Shown: piece by piece, positions 50,330 through 60,880 of the stretch
Position numbering within the stretch: position 1 is the stretch's first letter
Layout of the letters: each line of letters begins with the position of its first letter
DNA from: Proteus terrae
GTDB taxonomy: Bacteria; Pseudomonadota; Gammaproteobacteria; Enterobacterales; Enterobacteriaceae
Length of the DNA stretch: 64,000 nt
Assembly (NCBI RefSeq): GCF_003144325.1
Contig: NZ_PENS01000004.1
Span: 62,001 to 126,000 of the forward strand
Direction: 5' to 3'
The notes under the pieces: model-generated
Told to the model about the DNA's origin: nothing
Seen by the model: the letters and a program-made list of their open reading frames with translations, nothing else
The model's database searches: none
Made by a program: the position numbers and the translations under genes

Positions 50330-51121
50330 GCCTCTACCTTCCAAAAGTGAACAGCTGATATTTCATACCAGCAAACAGACATTATGAATATCTGAAAGAA
50401 TAGTGTAACCAATAAATCGGGAACTGAATATGATCGAAAGGGGTATCGTATAAATCCCTTTCTTCTTATTGATAGGCGATAACACTCAAATATACGACGT
50501 GATGTAAATCACATTATGTAAAAATAATCTTATCCATTAAAGATATTCATGAATAAATTAAGTTTATTCAATACGTTAGTAATTTCAATTCATCGTGAAA
50601 TATCAGAAGAAAACTTTCACACCGAGTTTAAAACGATATATTACTCAAAATACGATTTAAATTAATTAAATATCTCGTTATATTAGTTTTATTATTCTTT
50701 TATTCCCTCTTAATTCGATGATTATAATAATAGTAACAATTATATCTTTACCTAAATTATAATATTACATATCCTAGAGACAAACATTGATTAATATCCA
50801 ACTAAGTCGTGTTTTGATTTAAATTTGAGGCTCATTTAAAGAATAAAGGTCGCTATATTACAAGGAAAGATAGCATCCCCCATACCTTATCTTATTCTAA
50901 TTGACGTTTCTCTTATTTAATCAGTCTCTTTTATATACCCGAATTATGGATTATTAACCACGGAAGGAAACGGACTAGCAACCAAGGATGGTTTATCTCT
51001 TCAATAACAATTCATCTCTTTTATTCACTCTTCTATTTCACGCTTATCTTACAATAAATATATGTAGTATTACCTAGCATCAAATAAGAATAATTATTAT
51101 TTATTACTTATAAATAAAATA
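50330..51121. other. long gene-poor region between hemN and the lipoprotein operon
   Basis: About 790 AT-rich bases. It holds the hemN leader, a CRP/FNR-like palindrome, and a doubtful 38-codon plus-strand frame (ATG 50549 to TAA 50665). I see no RNA gene or repeat in the rest. Confidence 0.5.
50469..50512 (-). promoter_or_regulatory. CRP/FNR-type site and possible hemN promoter
   Basis: GTGATGTAAATCAC (50499-50512) is a perfect palindrome in its arms, fitting FNR (TTGAT-N4-ATCAA, 8 of 10) and CRP (GTGA-N6-TCAC). On the minus strand TATCAA (50469-50474) lies about 34 bases from its centre, near the class II spacing for a -10 box. hemN's anaerobic role favours FNR. Confidence 0.5.
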
Positions 51122-51157
51122 AGGCTCTACTTATTCTAAAGTTAATAAGCAGAACCT
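51122..51157 (-). terminator. terminator of the lipoprotein operon
   Basis: Fourteen-bp stem on the minus-strand RNA (AGGTTCTGCTTATT with AATAAGTAGAGCCT, two G-U pairs), then TTATTTTATTT. Confidence 0.85.
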
Positions 51158-51190
51158 TTCTCTTTATTATACTTATTTTATAGCATTTAT

Positions 51191-51847
51191 TTATTCTGCT
51201 TCTTTACCATAATTAGGAGAACGAGGGCCATACAAAATGCCATTCGCATTTCCAGCAGAAAGTAAACGGATACTGGTTATACCTGCAATTTGATAGCTTT
51301 TATCTGATACTGTATTCACGATTTGATTCACAACCGCTGAAACCAGCATCCCGACTAAACTACCCGATGAGCCTTCTGTTTCTGTACTTGATGCCGTTGC
51401 AGAGCTGCTCCACAGCACACCACCATTACGAAGATCAACAAGCTTAGCAGCAACAGTAACTCTCGTATCACTAGAAATAATTTGATATGACGTTCCAAAT
51501 TCTGTGATATCTAAGTATAAAACAGCATCAGCACCAAAGATTTCACGTAATTTATTAGGACTTACTGCATGAATATCTCCTGCCATGGATAAGCCATTTT
51601 GCTTAAATGTCTCTTCAACAACAGCAACAGGGAACACGTAATATCCTGCTTCCGCCAATGGATATGTCACTTGAGATAAGAAACTGTGTCCAGCTCCAAC
51701 TTCTGTTGTATGGTTTTGAGGCACCAAGACTAAAATGCTTTTTGGTTTACTCTGTTTAAATGCGGAGTAATCTGTTTTAACAGGCTGGGTACAACCCGTT
51801 AATACCAGAGCAAAAGCCAAACAAATTAAAGTGAATAAGCGACTCAT
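51191..51847 (-). CDS. DUF799 / GNA1162-family lipoprotein
   Basis: 218 aa. The lipobox LTGC gives the lipidated Cys19, followed by Thr, so outer-membrane placement is likely. The body (PKSILVLVPQNHTTEVGAGHSFLSQVTYPLAEAGYYVFPV, here cited in part as VLVPQNHTTEVG and PLAEAGYYVFPV) has an alpha/beta layout like the CsgG periplasmic domain. I match it to DUF799, whose studied member is meningococcal GNA1162. Last gene of a three-lipoprotein operon; its ATG overlaps the stop of the gene before. Function unknown. Confidence 0.83.
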   Translation of the reverse strand: MSRLFTLICLAFALVLTGCTQPVKTDYSAFKQSKPKSILVLVPQNHTTEVGAGHSFLSQVTYPLAEAGYYVFPVAVVEETFKQNGLSMAGDIHAVSPNKLREIFGADAVLYLDITEFGTSYQIISSDTRVTVAAKLVDLRNGGVLWSSSATASSTETEGSSGSLVGMLVSAVVNQIVNTVSDKSYQIAGITSIRLLSAGNANGILYGPRSPNYGKEAE

Positions 51848-52197
51848 TTTTGCATTCCTTTATTTTTCATCAGGCGATCCATAAATTCCGCTGATTCTGG
51901 GTAAAGTGCTTTCTCTTCGCTAAATTCAGCCATAGCTAAATCTAACGCACCCGTTGCACCGTATAACATACCTAAATGTGCATGTAATCCCGGAGGAATA
52001 CCTAATGATTTGGCACGAGAAAGCTCAATGCTTTTCTTTAATGCATCGATTTGTGCTTGAGGATCACTTTCACTTTGTTGATAGTACTGATACACCACTT
52101 GTTGATAACTATCCCAGTTATAAAGTGGTTTAGGGCCACTTGCACAGCCCGTCAGCAATAATGCCCCCAAAACAAGGCTTATTAATGATTTAGACAT
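51844..52197 (-). CDS. DUF4810 lipoprotein
   Basis: 117 aa. Lipobox LLTGC, lipidated Cys18 followed by Ala. The mature part starts LYNWDSYQQVVYQYYQ, typical of DUF4810, and continues as helix pairs resembling a short TPR-like unit (HLGMLYGATGALDLAMAEFSEEKALYPES). It is the middle gene: 24 bases after the CsgG-like gene and overlapping the DUF799 gene by 4 bases, so the three are translated together. TPR-like shape suggests an adaptor between the other two; this is inference. Confidence 0.85.
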   Translation of the reverse strand: MSKSLISLVLGALLLTGCASGPKPLYNWDSYQQVVYQYYQQSESDPQAQIDALKKSIELSRAKSLGIPPGLHAHLGMLYGATGALDLAMAEFSEEKALYPESAEFMDRLMKNKGMQK

Positions 52198-52221
52198 CGT
52201 TATATCCTTATAAAATGTGCA

Positions 52222-52896
52222 CTATTTTGAAGGCTGCCAAGCATTGCTTTCAATACCTGCAACTAAGTTATTAACCGCTTCACGAATAGCTAAATCAAGC
52301 ACTTTACCGTTAAGTGTTGAGTCATAGCTTGCTGTTCCACCAAACCCAATGATTTCACGATTAGAAAGCTCGTATTCGCCCGCACCTTGAGATGAGAACA
52401 CCACTTCTGAGGTATTCACATTCACAACGTTTAAGTTCACTTTGGCATAAGCAACTTGTGTTTTACCCCGGCCTAAAATACCGAATAATTGACGATCACC
52501 AACTTCTTTACGGCCAAATTCAGTGACATCGCCTGTGATAACATATGTTGCACCTTTTAACTGTTGGCTTTGTCCTTTAATGCCAGCTTCTTCTTTTAAT
52601 TCAGATAAGTTAGCTCTATCTAATACATTAAAACGCCCTGTTTGCTGTAAGTGCGTCATTAAAATCGTTTTGGATTGATTTCCTAATCTATCAACTCCAT
52701 CAGAGAATATTCCATTCATATAACTAGAACGGTTATCAAATTTACCAATAGAAATAGCGCTCTTAGTGCCTGTATAAGTTGTGTTATAGGTTGCAACTTT
52801 AGCAACTTCTAAAGAACGTGAAGATTCTGATGCACACCCTGCAAGTAATGATGTAGAAACCAAAATCAAACCAAGTGATAATTTATTTAAATTCAT
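52222..52896 (-). CDS. CsgG/HfaB-family outer-membrane lipoprotein
   Basis: 224 aa. Lipobox LLAGC with lipidated Cys21 followed by Ala (outer membrane). The core SAISIGKFDNRSSY, then TILMTHLQQTGRFNVLDRANL, GATYVITGDVTEFG and a C-terminal AIREAVNNLVAGIE match the CsgG family. True CsgG forms the curli export pore, but no csgA, csgB, csgE or csgF is nearby, and the protein is shorter than CsgG (about 277). It heads the operon with DUF4810 and DUF799 partners, the same trio as the GNA1162 locus of Neisseria as I recall it. Confidence 0.83.
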   Translation of the reverse strand: MNLNKLSLGLILVSTSLLAGCASESSRSLEVAKVATYNTTYTGTKSAISIGKFDNRSSYMNGIFSDGVDRLGNQSKTILMTHLQQTGRFNVLDRANLSELKEEAGIKGQSQQLKGATYVITGDVTEFGRKEVGDRQLFGILGRGKTQVAYAKVNLNVVNVNTSEVVFSSQGAGEYELSNREIIGFGGTASYDSTLNGKVLDLAIREAVNNLVAGIESNAWQPSK

Positions 52897-53294
52897 ATTA
52901 ATAACCCAATAAAGGTGAAATAAACCTATAGATATTCATTCTATTAATTGAAGTAGAGTTGATATAAACGGAAATAATAATTTTCAGTTTTAGCTCATAA
53001 AGCCCACACTTATAAACCTCAGTAATAATAAGGTTAAAAGATAAATCAGCTCTTATTTATAATATAAAGGCAATCAGCGACGGGGAGAATAGAAGATGGG
53101 CGATAAAAATAATAACAAATAAATATAGAGATAAAATAGAGAATGCTTTACCTATTATTTTATCAATATCCCTTAAGTCAGTTTAAAATTGAACTTATAA
53201 AAAAATGAAAAAGAATTTGTATGACGCTGCTATTTAATTAGTTTTTATAAATATCTTTATCTAAAAAAACATCTAAATAACGTGTAATAAAAAA
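52897..53294. other. upstream region of the lipoprotein operon
   Basis: About 400 AT-rich bases between the CsgG-like gene and the tex terminator. It should hold the operon promoter, but no clear hexamer pair stands out. No gene, RNA or repeat seen. Confidence 0.45.
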
Positions 53295-53324
53295 CGTGAT
53301 ATAACCAATATTGGTTACATCACG
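53295..53324 (-). terminator. tex terminator
   Basis: Arms CGTGATATAACCAA (53295-53308) and TTGGTTACATCACG (53311-53324), one wobble pair. On the minus strand TTTTTTATT follows. Confidence 0.87.
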
Positions 53325-53376
53325 CTCATTATTTTCACTCTTTTTACCGACGAATACGGTAGCAATAAATACGCTC

Positions 53377-55716
53377 TTAGCGTTTTTTTCCAAATGCCGC
53401 AGCTAAAGCGTCACCCATTGCACTATTTCCCGCATTATTACCATTATTTATTGGCTGGCGGCTATTACGAGCTGGTTTCTGTCCTTTGTTGTTTCTAGAT
53501 GAATTCGTGTTATTTGATGATGATTGTTTTTTATCACTATCACCTGCGACTTCATCTAAACGCATAGTCAGTGCAATGCGCTTACGAGCTAAATCAACCT
53601 CTAGAACTTTAACTTTAACAATATCGCCCGTTTTCACCACAGTATGCGGATCTTCAATAAATCGGTCGGCTAAAGAAGAGATATGAACCAAGCCATCTTG
53701 ATGTACACCAATATCAACGAATGCACCGAAATTAGTCACGTTAGTCACAGTTCCTTCAAGGATCATGCCACTGACTAAATCATTCATTGTTTCAACACCT
53801 TCAGCAAAGGTTGCAGTTTTAAACTCTGGACGAGGGTCACGCCCTGGTTTTGCTAACTCTTTTAAGATGTCATTAATTGTTGGTAAACCAAATTGCTCTG
53901 TAATAAATGCTCTAGCATCTACTTGTGAAATTAGGGCGCTATTGCCCATCAAATCATCAATTTTTTGATGTGTAGATTGCAGGATATTTTCAACTACTGG
54001 GTATGCTTCAGGGTGAACCGTTGAGGCATCTAGCGGATTTTTACCATCACGAATACGTAAGAAACCGGCGCATTGCTCAAAGGCTTTCGGCCCTAAGCGT
54101 GCCACTTTAAGCAGCTGTTTTCTATCAACAAAACGACCGTTTTCATCACGCCAGCTAATAATATTTTGAGCAATAGATTGGCTAAGCCCAGCAACACGCG
54201 TTAATAACGGCACTGATGCTGTATTTAAATCAACACCAACACCATTCACACAGTCTTCAACGACTGTATCAAGTTTTCTCGCTAATAATGTTTGACTAAC
54301 ATCGTGCTGATATTGGCCAACCCCAATCGATTTAGGATCAATTTTCACAAGTTCAGCCAACGGATCTTGTAAGCGGCGCGCGATAGAAACCGCACCACGG
54401 ATAGAAACATCCAAATCAGGGAATTCATTGGCCGCAAGCTCTGATGCTGAATACACCGATGCACCTGCTTCACTGACAATCACTTTCTGCGCTTTAACTT
54501 CTGGGTAACGTTTTACTGTTTCAGCGAAAAAGCGCTCTGTTTCACGAGATGCTGTACCATTACCAATCGCCACCAGTTCAACATTATGCTTAATACATAA
54601 CGCAGCTACACTTGCCGACGCTTTATCAGCTTGCCCTGTATGTGGATAAATGGTATCTGTGGCAATTAATTTACCAGTGCTATCAACAACCGCAACTTTA
54701 ACACCGGTGCGTAAACCAGGATCAAGCCCCATTGTGGCACGCATACCAGCAGGAGCCGCCATCAGTAGATCATTAAGATTACGAGCAAAAACATTAATCG
54801 CTTCTTCTTCCGCTTTTTCTCGTAATTGGCTCATCAATTCTGTTTCAATATGCATTAAAACTTTAATGCGCCAAGTCCAACTAACAACAGCTTTACGCCA
54901 GCTATCAGCAGGTTGATTATTTAAACGTAATCCTAAATGTTCCGTGACCAGTTGTTCACCGTAGCTCTCTTTAGGCGCTTCTTCAAATTGTGGATCTGGA
55001 TTGAGTGATAATTGAAGGATCCCTTCATTTCGACCACGAAACATAGCTAATGCGCGGTGAGAAGGAACATTCGCGATAGGCTCATGATGATCAAAATAAT
55101 CACTAAATTTCGCTCCTTCGGCTTCTTTTCCTTCAATCACTTTGGCAACAAGATGCGCATTCTTCCATAAATATTGACGAACTTTTGCCAATAATCCAGC
55201 ATCTTCTGAAAAACGCTCCATTAAAATGTAACGCGCACCATCTAAAGCAGCCTTCGTATCAACAACACCTTTTTCTGTGTTGATATAAGCGGTTGCCACT
55301 TCTTCTGGATTATTTTGTGGTTCATTCCACAGTAAATCCGCTAAGGGTTCTAATCCATTTTCAATCGCAATCTGACCACGAGTACGGCGCTTAGGCTTAT
55401 AAGGAAGATAGAGATCTTCGAGCTCTGTTTTACTTTGAGTTTCATTAATTGAAGAGTGCAATTCGGGCGTCAGCTTTCCTTGTTCTTCAATTGATTTTAA
55501 AATTGTTTGGCGGCGATCGTTGAGTTCCCGTAGGTAACCGAGGCGAGTTTCTAATTGACGTAATTGCGTATCGTCTAATCCGCCTGTGACCTCTTTACGA
55601 TAACGGGCAACAAATGGCACCGTATTCCCTTCATCCAGTAACGTTATGGCCGAAAGGACTTGCTGGGGCTTAACCGAGAGCTCATCTGCAATAATTCGGC
55701 TTAATGATTCATTCAT
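53377..55716 (-). CDS. tex: RNA-binding transcription accessory protein Tex (YhgF)
   Basis: 779 aa (E. coli YhgF 773). Order of domains: N-terminal helical Tex region, YqgF/RNase H-like domain ([20 protein letters not shown], about 330-450), two helix-hairpin-helix units ([19 protein letters not shown]), and an S1 RNA-binding domain about 655-725 ([21 protein letters not shown]). The tail is Asn/Ser/Lys-rich and disordered. Involved in RNA metabolism and transcript fidelity in the cytoplasm. Divergent from greB, as in E. coli. Confidence 0.95.
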   Translation of the reverse strand: MNESLSRIIADELSVKPQQVLSAITLLDEGNTVPFVARYRKEVTGGLDDTQLRQLETRLGYLRELNDRRQTILKSIEEQGKLTPELHSSINETQSKTELEDLYLPYKPKRRTRGQIAIENGLEPLADLLWNEPQNNPEEVATAYINTEKGVVDTKAALDGARYILMERFSEDAGLLAKVRQYLWKNAHLVAKVIEGKEAEGAKFSDYFDHHEPIANVPSHRALAMFRGRNEGILQLSLNPDPQFEEAPKESYGEQLVTEHLGLRLNNQPADSWRKAVVSWTWRIKVLMHIETELMSQLREKAEEEAINVFARNLNDLLMAAPAGMRATMGLDPGLRTGVKVAVVDSTGKLIATDTIYPHTGQADKASASVAALCIKHNVELVAIGNGTASRETERFFAETVKRYPEVKAQKVIVSEAGASVYSASELAANEFPDLDVSIRGAVSIARRLQDPLAELVKIDPKSIGVGQYQHDVSQTLLARKLDTVVEDCVNGVGVDLNTASVPLLTRVAGLSQSIAQNIISWRDENGRFVDRKQLLKVARLGPKAFEQCAGFLRIRDGKNPLDASTVHPEAYPVVENILQSTHQKIDDLMGNSALISQVDARAFITEQFGLPTINDILKELAKPGRDPRPEFKTATFAEGVETMNDLVSGMILEGTVTNVTNFGAFVDIGVHQDGLVHISSLADRFIEDPHTVVKTGDIVKVKVLEVDLARKRIALTMRLDEVAGDSDKKQSSSNNTNSSRNNKGQKPARNSRQPINNGNNAGNSAMGDALAAAFGKKR

Positions 55717-55897
55717 AAAATATTTACCTACCGAGAGGAATAGTTAAAAAAGATGGCTATTATACACGCAGAGCACTAAAAAAATTTGGCAAATTTCCCA
55801 TCTAGCTCGACAATTATGAGGAAATTAACAGATTATTTTAACATTCACGCTATAGTACCTTTATGAAATTCAATGTTGATGATAATTTTTATTCGTA

Positions 55898-56377
55898 ATG
55901 GCAAAAAGTAACTATATTACTCGTGATGGCTGGTATGCCTTAGACAAAGAGCTAAAATATCTTTGGAAAGAAGAGCGACCGCGTGTTACACAATCGGTTT
56001 CAGAAGCAGCAGCACAAGGTGACCGTTCAGAAAATGCTGAATATATTTATGGAAAGAAGCGATTACGTGAAATTGATAGACGTGTTCGTTTTTTATCAAA
56101 ACGCCTTGATGAATTAAAAATCGTTGATCCTGATCCTCGCCAAGAAGGAAAAATCTATTTTGGTGCTTGGGTCACACTTGAAGATGATGACGATAACGTC
56201 AAAACCTTTAGGCTTGTGGGTCCCGATGAGTTTGATCCAGCAAAACAGTGGATTTCTATTGATTCCCCTGTTGCCAGAGCGCTTATTGGTAAACAAGTTG
56301 ATGATGAAATCAGTGTGCAAACACCAGGTGGTGAAGTTAATTACTGCGTATTATCTATCAAATATCATTCGGAATAA
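55898..56377 (+). CDS. greB: transcript cleavage factor GreB
   Basis: Rescues backtracked RNA polymerase by stimulating cleavage of the nascent RNA. 159 aa (E. coli 158). N-terminal coiled coil reaching into the secondary channel carries the acidic tip in GDRSENAEY (Asp, Glu at about 42-45), the residues that hold the catalytic metal. The C-terminal FKBP-like domain ends VQTPGGEVNYCVLSIKY. The ribosome site before the ATG is poor. Confidence 0.96.
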   Translation: MAKSNYITRDGWYALDKELKYLWKEERPRVTQSVSEAAAQGDRSENAEYIYGKKRLREIDRRVRFLSKRLDELKIVDPDPRQEGKIYFGAWVTLEDDDDNVKTFRLVGPDEFDPAKQWISIDSPVARALIGKQVDDEISVQTPGGEVNYCVLSIKYHSE

Positions 56378-56527
56378 GACAAATAAATAGTTTTATGTCC
56401 TTCCCTAAAGTCAATGAACAAGTTTTATCTATAAATTATTAACATTTATTCTTTGGTTTTGGTTTAATATTCTTATCGATGATAGAATTCGCTAATAAAA
56501 GCATTTGCACTTCGGGAGCTTAAAAAA

Positions 56528-57250
56528 ATGCAAGAAAGTTATAAAGTGCTAATCGTGGATGATGATTTACGTCTGCGTTCACTCTTAGAGCGCTATTTGA
56601 CAGAGCAGGGTTTTCAAATCCGTACTGCTGCAAACGCCGATCAGATGGATCGTCTGCTCACTCGCGAATCTATCCATCTTATTGTGCTCGATTTAATGCT
56701 TCCAGGTGAAGATGGCCTATCTATTTGCCGTCGCTTAAGAAGCCAAAATAACCCTATCCCTATTATTATGGTAACTGCGAAAGGGGAAGAGGTTGATAGA
56801 ATTGTTGGGCTTGAAATTGGTGCTGATGATTACATCTCAAAACCATTTAACCCAAGAGAACTACTGGCACGTATTCGCGCCGTTCTTCGTCGCCAAGCAA
56901 ATGAATTACCGGGCGCACCTTCACAAGATAACGCCATTATCTCTTTTGGTAAGTTCAAGCTGAACCTTGGTACACGCGAAATGTTCCACGAAGAAGAGCA
57001 TATGCCTCTGACTAGTGGTGAATTTGCTGTATTGAAAGTGCTGGTATCGCACCCTCGTGAACCACTTTCTCGTGACAAATTAATGAGCCTTGCTCGTGGA
57101 CGCGAATACAGTGCTATGGAACGTTCAATTGACGTTCAAATCTCTCGTTTACGTCGCATGATTGAAGAAGATCCAACACACCCTCGTTACATTCAAACGG
57201 TTTGGGGTCTTGGTTACGTCTTTGTTCCTGATGGAACCAGCGCTCAATGA
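56528..57250 (+). CDS. ompR: osmoregulatory response regulator OmpR
   Basis: DNA-binding response regulator controlling porins and many envelope genes. 240 aa (E. coli 239). Receiver with acidic Asp11/Asp12, phospho-Asp55 ([11 protein letters not shown]) and Lys in [17 protein letters not shown]; winged-helix domain from about 135 with [23 protein letters not shown] at the recognition helix. Stop overlaps the envZ start by four bases (ATGA), the standard ompR-envZ coupling. Confidence 0.98.
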   Translation: MQESYKVLIVDDDLRLRSLLERYLTEQGFQIRTAANADQMDRLLTRESIHLIVLDLMLPGEDGLSICRRLRSQNNPIPIIMVTAKGEEVDRIVGLEIGADDYISKPFNPRELLARIRAVLRRQANELPGAPSQDNAIISFGKFKLNLGTREMFHEEEHMPLTSGEFAVLKVLVSHPREPLSRDKLMSLARGREYSAMERSIDVQISRLRRMIEEDPTHPRYIQTVWGLGYVFVPDGTSAQ

Positions 57251-58587
57251 GAAGGCTGAGGCTTTCCCCTCACAATAAACTGACACGTTCGTTATTTCTG
57301 GTTATCTCGCTACTTTTTTTTAGCTTGATAGCCAGTTATATCGTTGTACAGCACCTTATTGTTGGGCCAAGCCTTCAGCAATTTAATAAAGTATTAGCGT
57401 ATGAAATACGCACTTTGATGCCTGAAGAATTAATCCTCGTTGATGGCACCCCGCTAAAAATTTCCCCTGCTTTACGCAATAAAATCTATAACGAATTAGG
57501 CATTTCTTTCTTTGATAAAAAAGCAGCACTTGAAGAAGGGCTTTATTGGGCAAAAATAGATGATGAGTTAAGTGAGCAGATGGCTGAATATCTGGGGGGA
57601 AAAACCGAAATTTGGATCGAGAATACACTGGAATACCCAGTTTTATGGGTCAATACGCATATGTCTCCCTCGCTTTGGATACGTGTTCCGTTGACTGAGT
57701 TAGGGCAAAATTTCTTACTCCCTGTTTATCGACAAGCGATTATTTTTATTATTATCGTTGTCGCTTTTTTCTGGCTCTATAGTCGTTTTCAAAATCGCCC
57801 ACTAAATGAAGTGGAATATGCAGCTCGCCGCATTGGAAAAGGGGTTATTCCTCCTCCTATTCCTGAATCTGGCTCTTCTGAAATGCGCTCAATTATTCGT
57901 GCCTTTAACCAGATGTCATCAGGAATTCGCTCATTAGATAATGATAGAACACTCGTTATGGCAGGTGTCAGCCATGATTTGCGTACGCCATTGACTCGAA
58001 TTCGTCTGGCAACTGAAATGATGAGTCCCGAAGATAGCTACCTCGCAGACTCTATCAATAAAGATATTGAAGATTGTGATGCCATTATTGGGCAATTCTT
58101 AGACTATATGCGCACAGGTAAAGAGATGTCTTTAGAACTATGTAATATGAATAACTTATTACAAGAAGTCATTTCAGCCGAATCTAATTCGGGAAAAATC
58201 AGCGAAGAACATCTTCATCCTGAGCCCATTAATATCACAGCTAACCCCATTGCTGTAAAACGAGCACTTGCCAATATGGTTGTGAATGCCACTCGCTATG
58301 GCAATGGCTGGATAAGCGTTTCAAGTGGAAAAAATGAAGAATATGCTTGGTTCCAAGTTGAAGATGATGGCCCCGGTATCCCACAAGAAGATAGACAACG
58401 TCTTTTCCAACCTTTTGTTCAAGGTGAACAAGCGCGTAGCTCAACAGGTGCGGGTTTAGGTTTATCCATTATTCGGCGTATTATGGATGCTCATGGTGGT
58501 TATGTTGAGCTTGATGATAGCATTAAAGGTGGATTATTGATTCGAGCGAATTTCCCATTAAAAGAACGTGAAGATGAGGATGATTAA
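57247..58587 (+). CDS. envZ: osmosensor histidine kinase EnvZ
   Basis: Inner-membrane kinase/phosphatase of OmpR. 446 aa (E. coli 450). Membrane segments about 15-35 and 160-180 flank a short periplasmic domain; HAMP about 180-230; phospho-His243 in [13 protein letters not shown] box [11 protein letters not shown] boxes DDGPGIP and [11 protein letters not shown]. In E. coli the next gene downstream on this side is pck; here it is pstS. Confidence 0.97.
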   Translation: MRRLRLSPHNKLTRSLFLVISLLFFSLIASYIVVQHLIVGPSLQQFNKVLAYEIRTLMPEELILVDGTPLKISPALRNKIYNELGISFFDKKAALEEGLYWAKIDDELSEQMAEYLGGKTEIWIENTLEYPVLWVNTHMSPSLWIRVPLTELGQNFLLPVYRQAIIFIIIVVAFFWLYSRFQNRPLNEVEYAARRIGKGVIPPPIPESGSSEMRSIIRAFNQMSSGIRSLDNDRTLVMAGVSHDLRTPLTRIRLATEMMSPEDSYLADSINKDIEDCDAIIGQFLDYMRTGKEMSLELCNMNNLLQEVISAESNSGKISEEHLHPEPINITANPIAVKRALANMVVNATRYGNGWISVSSGKNEEYAWFQVEDDGPGIPQEDRQRLFQPFVQGEQARSSTGAGLGLSIIRRIMDAHGGYVELDDSIKGGLLIRANFPLKEREDEDD

Positions 58588-58679
58588 TCCTCTCTATTTC
58601 AAGTATTGAAGTGCTTTTTTATTACGCCATTGCCATTCTAATTTCTCTCCTCCTATAAATATTTCATCATTTTTTTGCT

Positions 58680-58730
58680 TTGTCATAAAACTGTCACAAT
58701 TAAGACATTTAATTGTCATCAAACTGACCT
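58680..58730 (+). promoter_or_regulatory. Pho box array upstream of pstS
   Basis: Five 7-base half-sites at exact 11-base steps: TTGTCAT (58680), CTGTCAC (58691), AAGACAT (58702), TTGTCAT (58713), CTGACCT (58724), each separated by AT-rich 4-mers. This is the PhoB-binding arrangement (CTGTCAT-N4 direct repeats); the third and fifth copies are weaker. Confidence 0.85.
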
Positions 58731-58801
58731 ATTGTCTGTGCGTACCGTAACCGAAGTTGATAGATGTCGAAAATTATTCTACCTATCCCACAGGAGGGAT
58801 T

Positions 58802-59842
58802 ATGAAACTGATGCGTACCACCCTGACTAGTGTCATTGCCGCTGCGTTTTCAATGACCGCTCTTTCTGCACAGGCAACGACCTCGCTGACTGGTGCTGGC
58901 GCAACGTTCCCTGCCCCAGTTTATGCTAAATGGGCAGATTCCTATCAGAAAGAAACGGGTAACAAAATTAACTACCAAGGCATTGGATCCTCTGGTGGTG
59001 TTAAACAAATCAATGCAAATACTGTTGATTTTGGTGCTTCTGATGCACCATTAACAGACGAAAAATTACAAGCTGATGGTTTATTCCAATTTCCTACCGT
59101 AATTGGTGGCGTTGTTATGGCAGTCAATATTCCTGGTATCAAATCAGGTGAACTGACCTTAGACGGCGATACTATCGGTAATATCTATCTAGGTAAGATC
59201 CAAAAATGGAATGATCCTGCCATTAGCAAACTCAATCCGGGCGTAAAATTACCAGACCAGAATATCGCGGTTATTCGCCGTGCTGATGGTTCAGGAACAT
59301 CTTTCGTTTTCACTAGCTACTTATCAAAAGTAAATAGCGCATGGAAAGATAAAGTCGGCGCTGGCTCGACTGTTAAGTGGCCGACAGGCTTAGGTGGAAA
59401 AGGTAATGATGGTATCGCTGCATTCGTTCAACGTGTACCGGGTTCAATTGGTTATGTTGAATATGCTTATGCGAAACAAAACAACCTTGCTTATACTAAA
59501 TTAGTCACCGCTGACGGCGAAGTAATTGCACCAACAGCAGATAGCTTTAGTGCCGCAGCAAGAAAAATTGATTGGAGCAAAAGCTTTGCACAAGACCTAA
59601 CTAACCAGAAAGGTGAAAATGCATGGCCGATTACTTCAACTACCTTTATCTTAGTGCATCAAAAACAGCAAAATGCAGAAAAAGGTAAAGAAGTACTGAA
59701 TTTCTTCAACTGGGCTTACGACAAAGGTAATCAAGAAGCGAAAAATCTAGATTACGCCGTATTACCTGTCGAAGTTGTAGAACAAATTCGTGCCGCATGG
59801 AAAACAAGCATTAAAGACAGTAATGGTAAACCGATTTACTAA
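58802..59842 (+). CDS. pstS: periplasmic phosphate-binding protein PstS
   Basis: High-affinity phosphate capture for the Pst importer. 346 aa from ATG 58802, equal to E. coli, preceded by AGGAGGGATT; the longer frame from 58757 is not needed. The signal peptide ends ...ALSAQA before [19 protein letters not shown]. Phosphate ligands lie in [28 protein letters not shown] and RADGSGTSF. First gene of pstSCAB-phoU, under the Pho box above. Confidence 0.97.
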   Translation: MKLMRTTLTSVIAAAFSMTALSAQATTSLTGAGATFPAPVYAKWADSYQKETGNKINYQGIGSSGGVKQINANTVDFGASDAPLTDEKLQADGLFQFPTVIGGVVMAVNIPGIKSGELTLDGDTIGNIYLGKIQKWNDPAISKLNPGVKLPDQNIAVIRRADGSGTSFVFTSYLSKVNSAWKDKVGAGSTVKWPTGLGGKGNDGIAAFVQRVPGSIGYVEYAYAKQNNLAYTKLVTADGEVIAPTADSFSAAARKIDWSKSFAQDLTNQKGENAWPITSTTFILVHQKQQNAEKGKEVLNFFNWAYDKGNQEAKNLDYAVLPVEVVEQIRAAWKTSIKDSNGKPIY

Positions 59843-59878
59843 TAAAACCGGTAACCATTAAGAGATAAGTTAACGTTC

Positions 59879-59899
59879 ACCCCCTGCTAAACAGGGGGT
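59879..59899 (+). promoter_or_regulatory. intercistronic hairpin between pstS and pstC
   Basis: Eight-bp GC-rich stem ACCCCCTG (59879-59886) / CAGGGGGT (59892-59899), loop CTAAA, no T run. Likely protects pstS mRNA from 3' decay or lowers read-through, giving more PstS than permease. Confidence 0.65.
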
Positions 59900-59919
59900 A
59901 ATAAATTAAAAGAGGCTTT

Positions 59920-60879
59920 ATGGCCGAGCATACAACGGTAATAAAGGCCCCTAGTAAACGAGGGGACGTTATTTTCAGCGCACTGGTTCGTACAGCTGCG
60001 TTGATTACACTTTTACTTTTAACAGGTATCATTGTTTCACTGATTTTCGCTTCATGGCCAAGTATTCAACAATTTGGCTTTTCGTTCTTATGGACAAAAG
60101 AATGGGATCCTCCTGCGCAGGAATTCGGTGCATTAGTGCCTATTTACGGCACCATTGTAACGTCAATCATCGCGCTGGTTATTGCCGTTCCTGTCAGTTT
60201 TGGTATCGCTCTTTTCTTAACTGAATTAGCCCCTAACTGGTTAAAACGCCCGTTAGGTATTGCTATTGAGTTACTCGCAGCTATTCCTAGTATTGTTTAT
60301 GGTATGTGGGGGCTGTTTGTCTTCGCGCCGCTTTTTGCAACCTATTTCCAAGAACCCGTAGGCAATGTGCTTTCTTCCATTCCTATCGTTGGTGAGCTTT
60401 TCTCTGGCCCTGCTTTTGGTATCGGTATCTTAGCGGCGGGTGTGATCCTCGCTATCATGATTATTCCTTATATCGCTTCTGTTATGCGTGATGTGTTTGA
60501 ACAAACGCCTGTTATGATGAAAGAGTCTGCCTACGGCATTGGCTGTACAACATGGGAAGTGATTTGGAATATCGTTCTACCTTATACCCGAAATGGCGTT
60601 ATCGGTGGTGTGATGTTGGGATTAGGACGCGCCTTAGGTGAAACTATGGCAGTAACCTTTATCATCGGTAATACCTACCAGTTAGACTCCGCCTCGCTGT
60701 TTATGCCGGGTAACAGTATCACCTCAGCATTAGCGAACGAATTTGCTGAAGCAGAGACAGGATTACACACCGCTGCATTAATGGAATTAGGGCTTATCCT
60801 GTTTGTCATCACCTTTATCGTCCTTGCGATTTCTAAGTTTATGACATTACGTTTATCAAAAAATGAAGGGGCACGCTGA
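59920..60879 (+). CDS. pstC: phosphate ABC transporter permease PstC
   Basis: Inner-membrane half of the phosphate channel. 319 aa, equal to E. coli. Six membrane segments; first about residues 20-45. [21 protein letters not shown]-type sequence (here [17 protein letters not shown]) and the coupling loop around [16 protein letters not shown] are typical. AGAGGC precedes the ATG. pstA starts one base after its stop. Confidence 0.96.
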   Translation: MAEHTTVIKAPSKRGDVIFSALVRTAALITLLLLTGIIVSLIFASWPSIQQFGFSFLWTKEWDPPAQEFGALVPIYGTIVTSIIALVIAVPVSFGIALFLTELAPNWLKRPLGIAIELLAAIPSIVYGMWGLFVFAPLFATYFQEPVGNVLSSIPIVGELFSGPAFGIGILAAGVILAIMIIPYIASVMRDVFEQTPVMMKESAYGIGCTTWEVIWNIVLPYTRNGVIGGVMLGLGRALGETMAVTFIIGNTYQLDSASLFMPGNSITSALANEFAEAETGLHTAALMELGLILFVITFIVLAISKFMTLRLSKNEGAR

Positions 60880-60880
60880 T

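Noticed and set aside
50930-50990. Second ERIC-like end (TATACCCGAATTAT)
   Set aside because: Only a few bases match an ERIC terminus; no opposite end or inverted repeat is present.
50330-51121. Spot 42 or another known sRNA near hemN
   Set aside because: In E. coli spf is not far from hemN, but none of the sequence here matches the Spot 42 sequence I remember.
52222-52896. Curli secretion gene csgG
   Set aside because: Protein is too short, neighbours are DUF4810/DUF799 lipoproteins, and no other csg gene is nearby.
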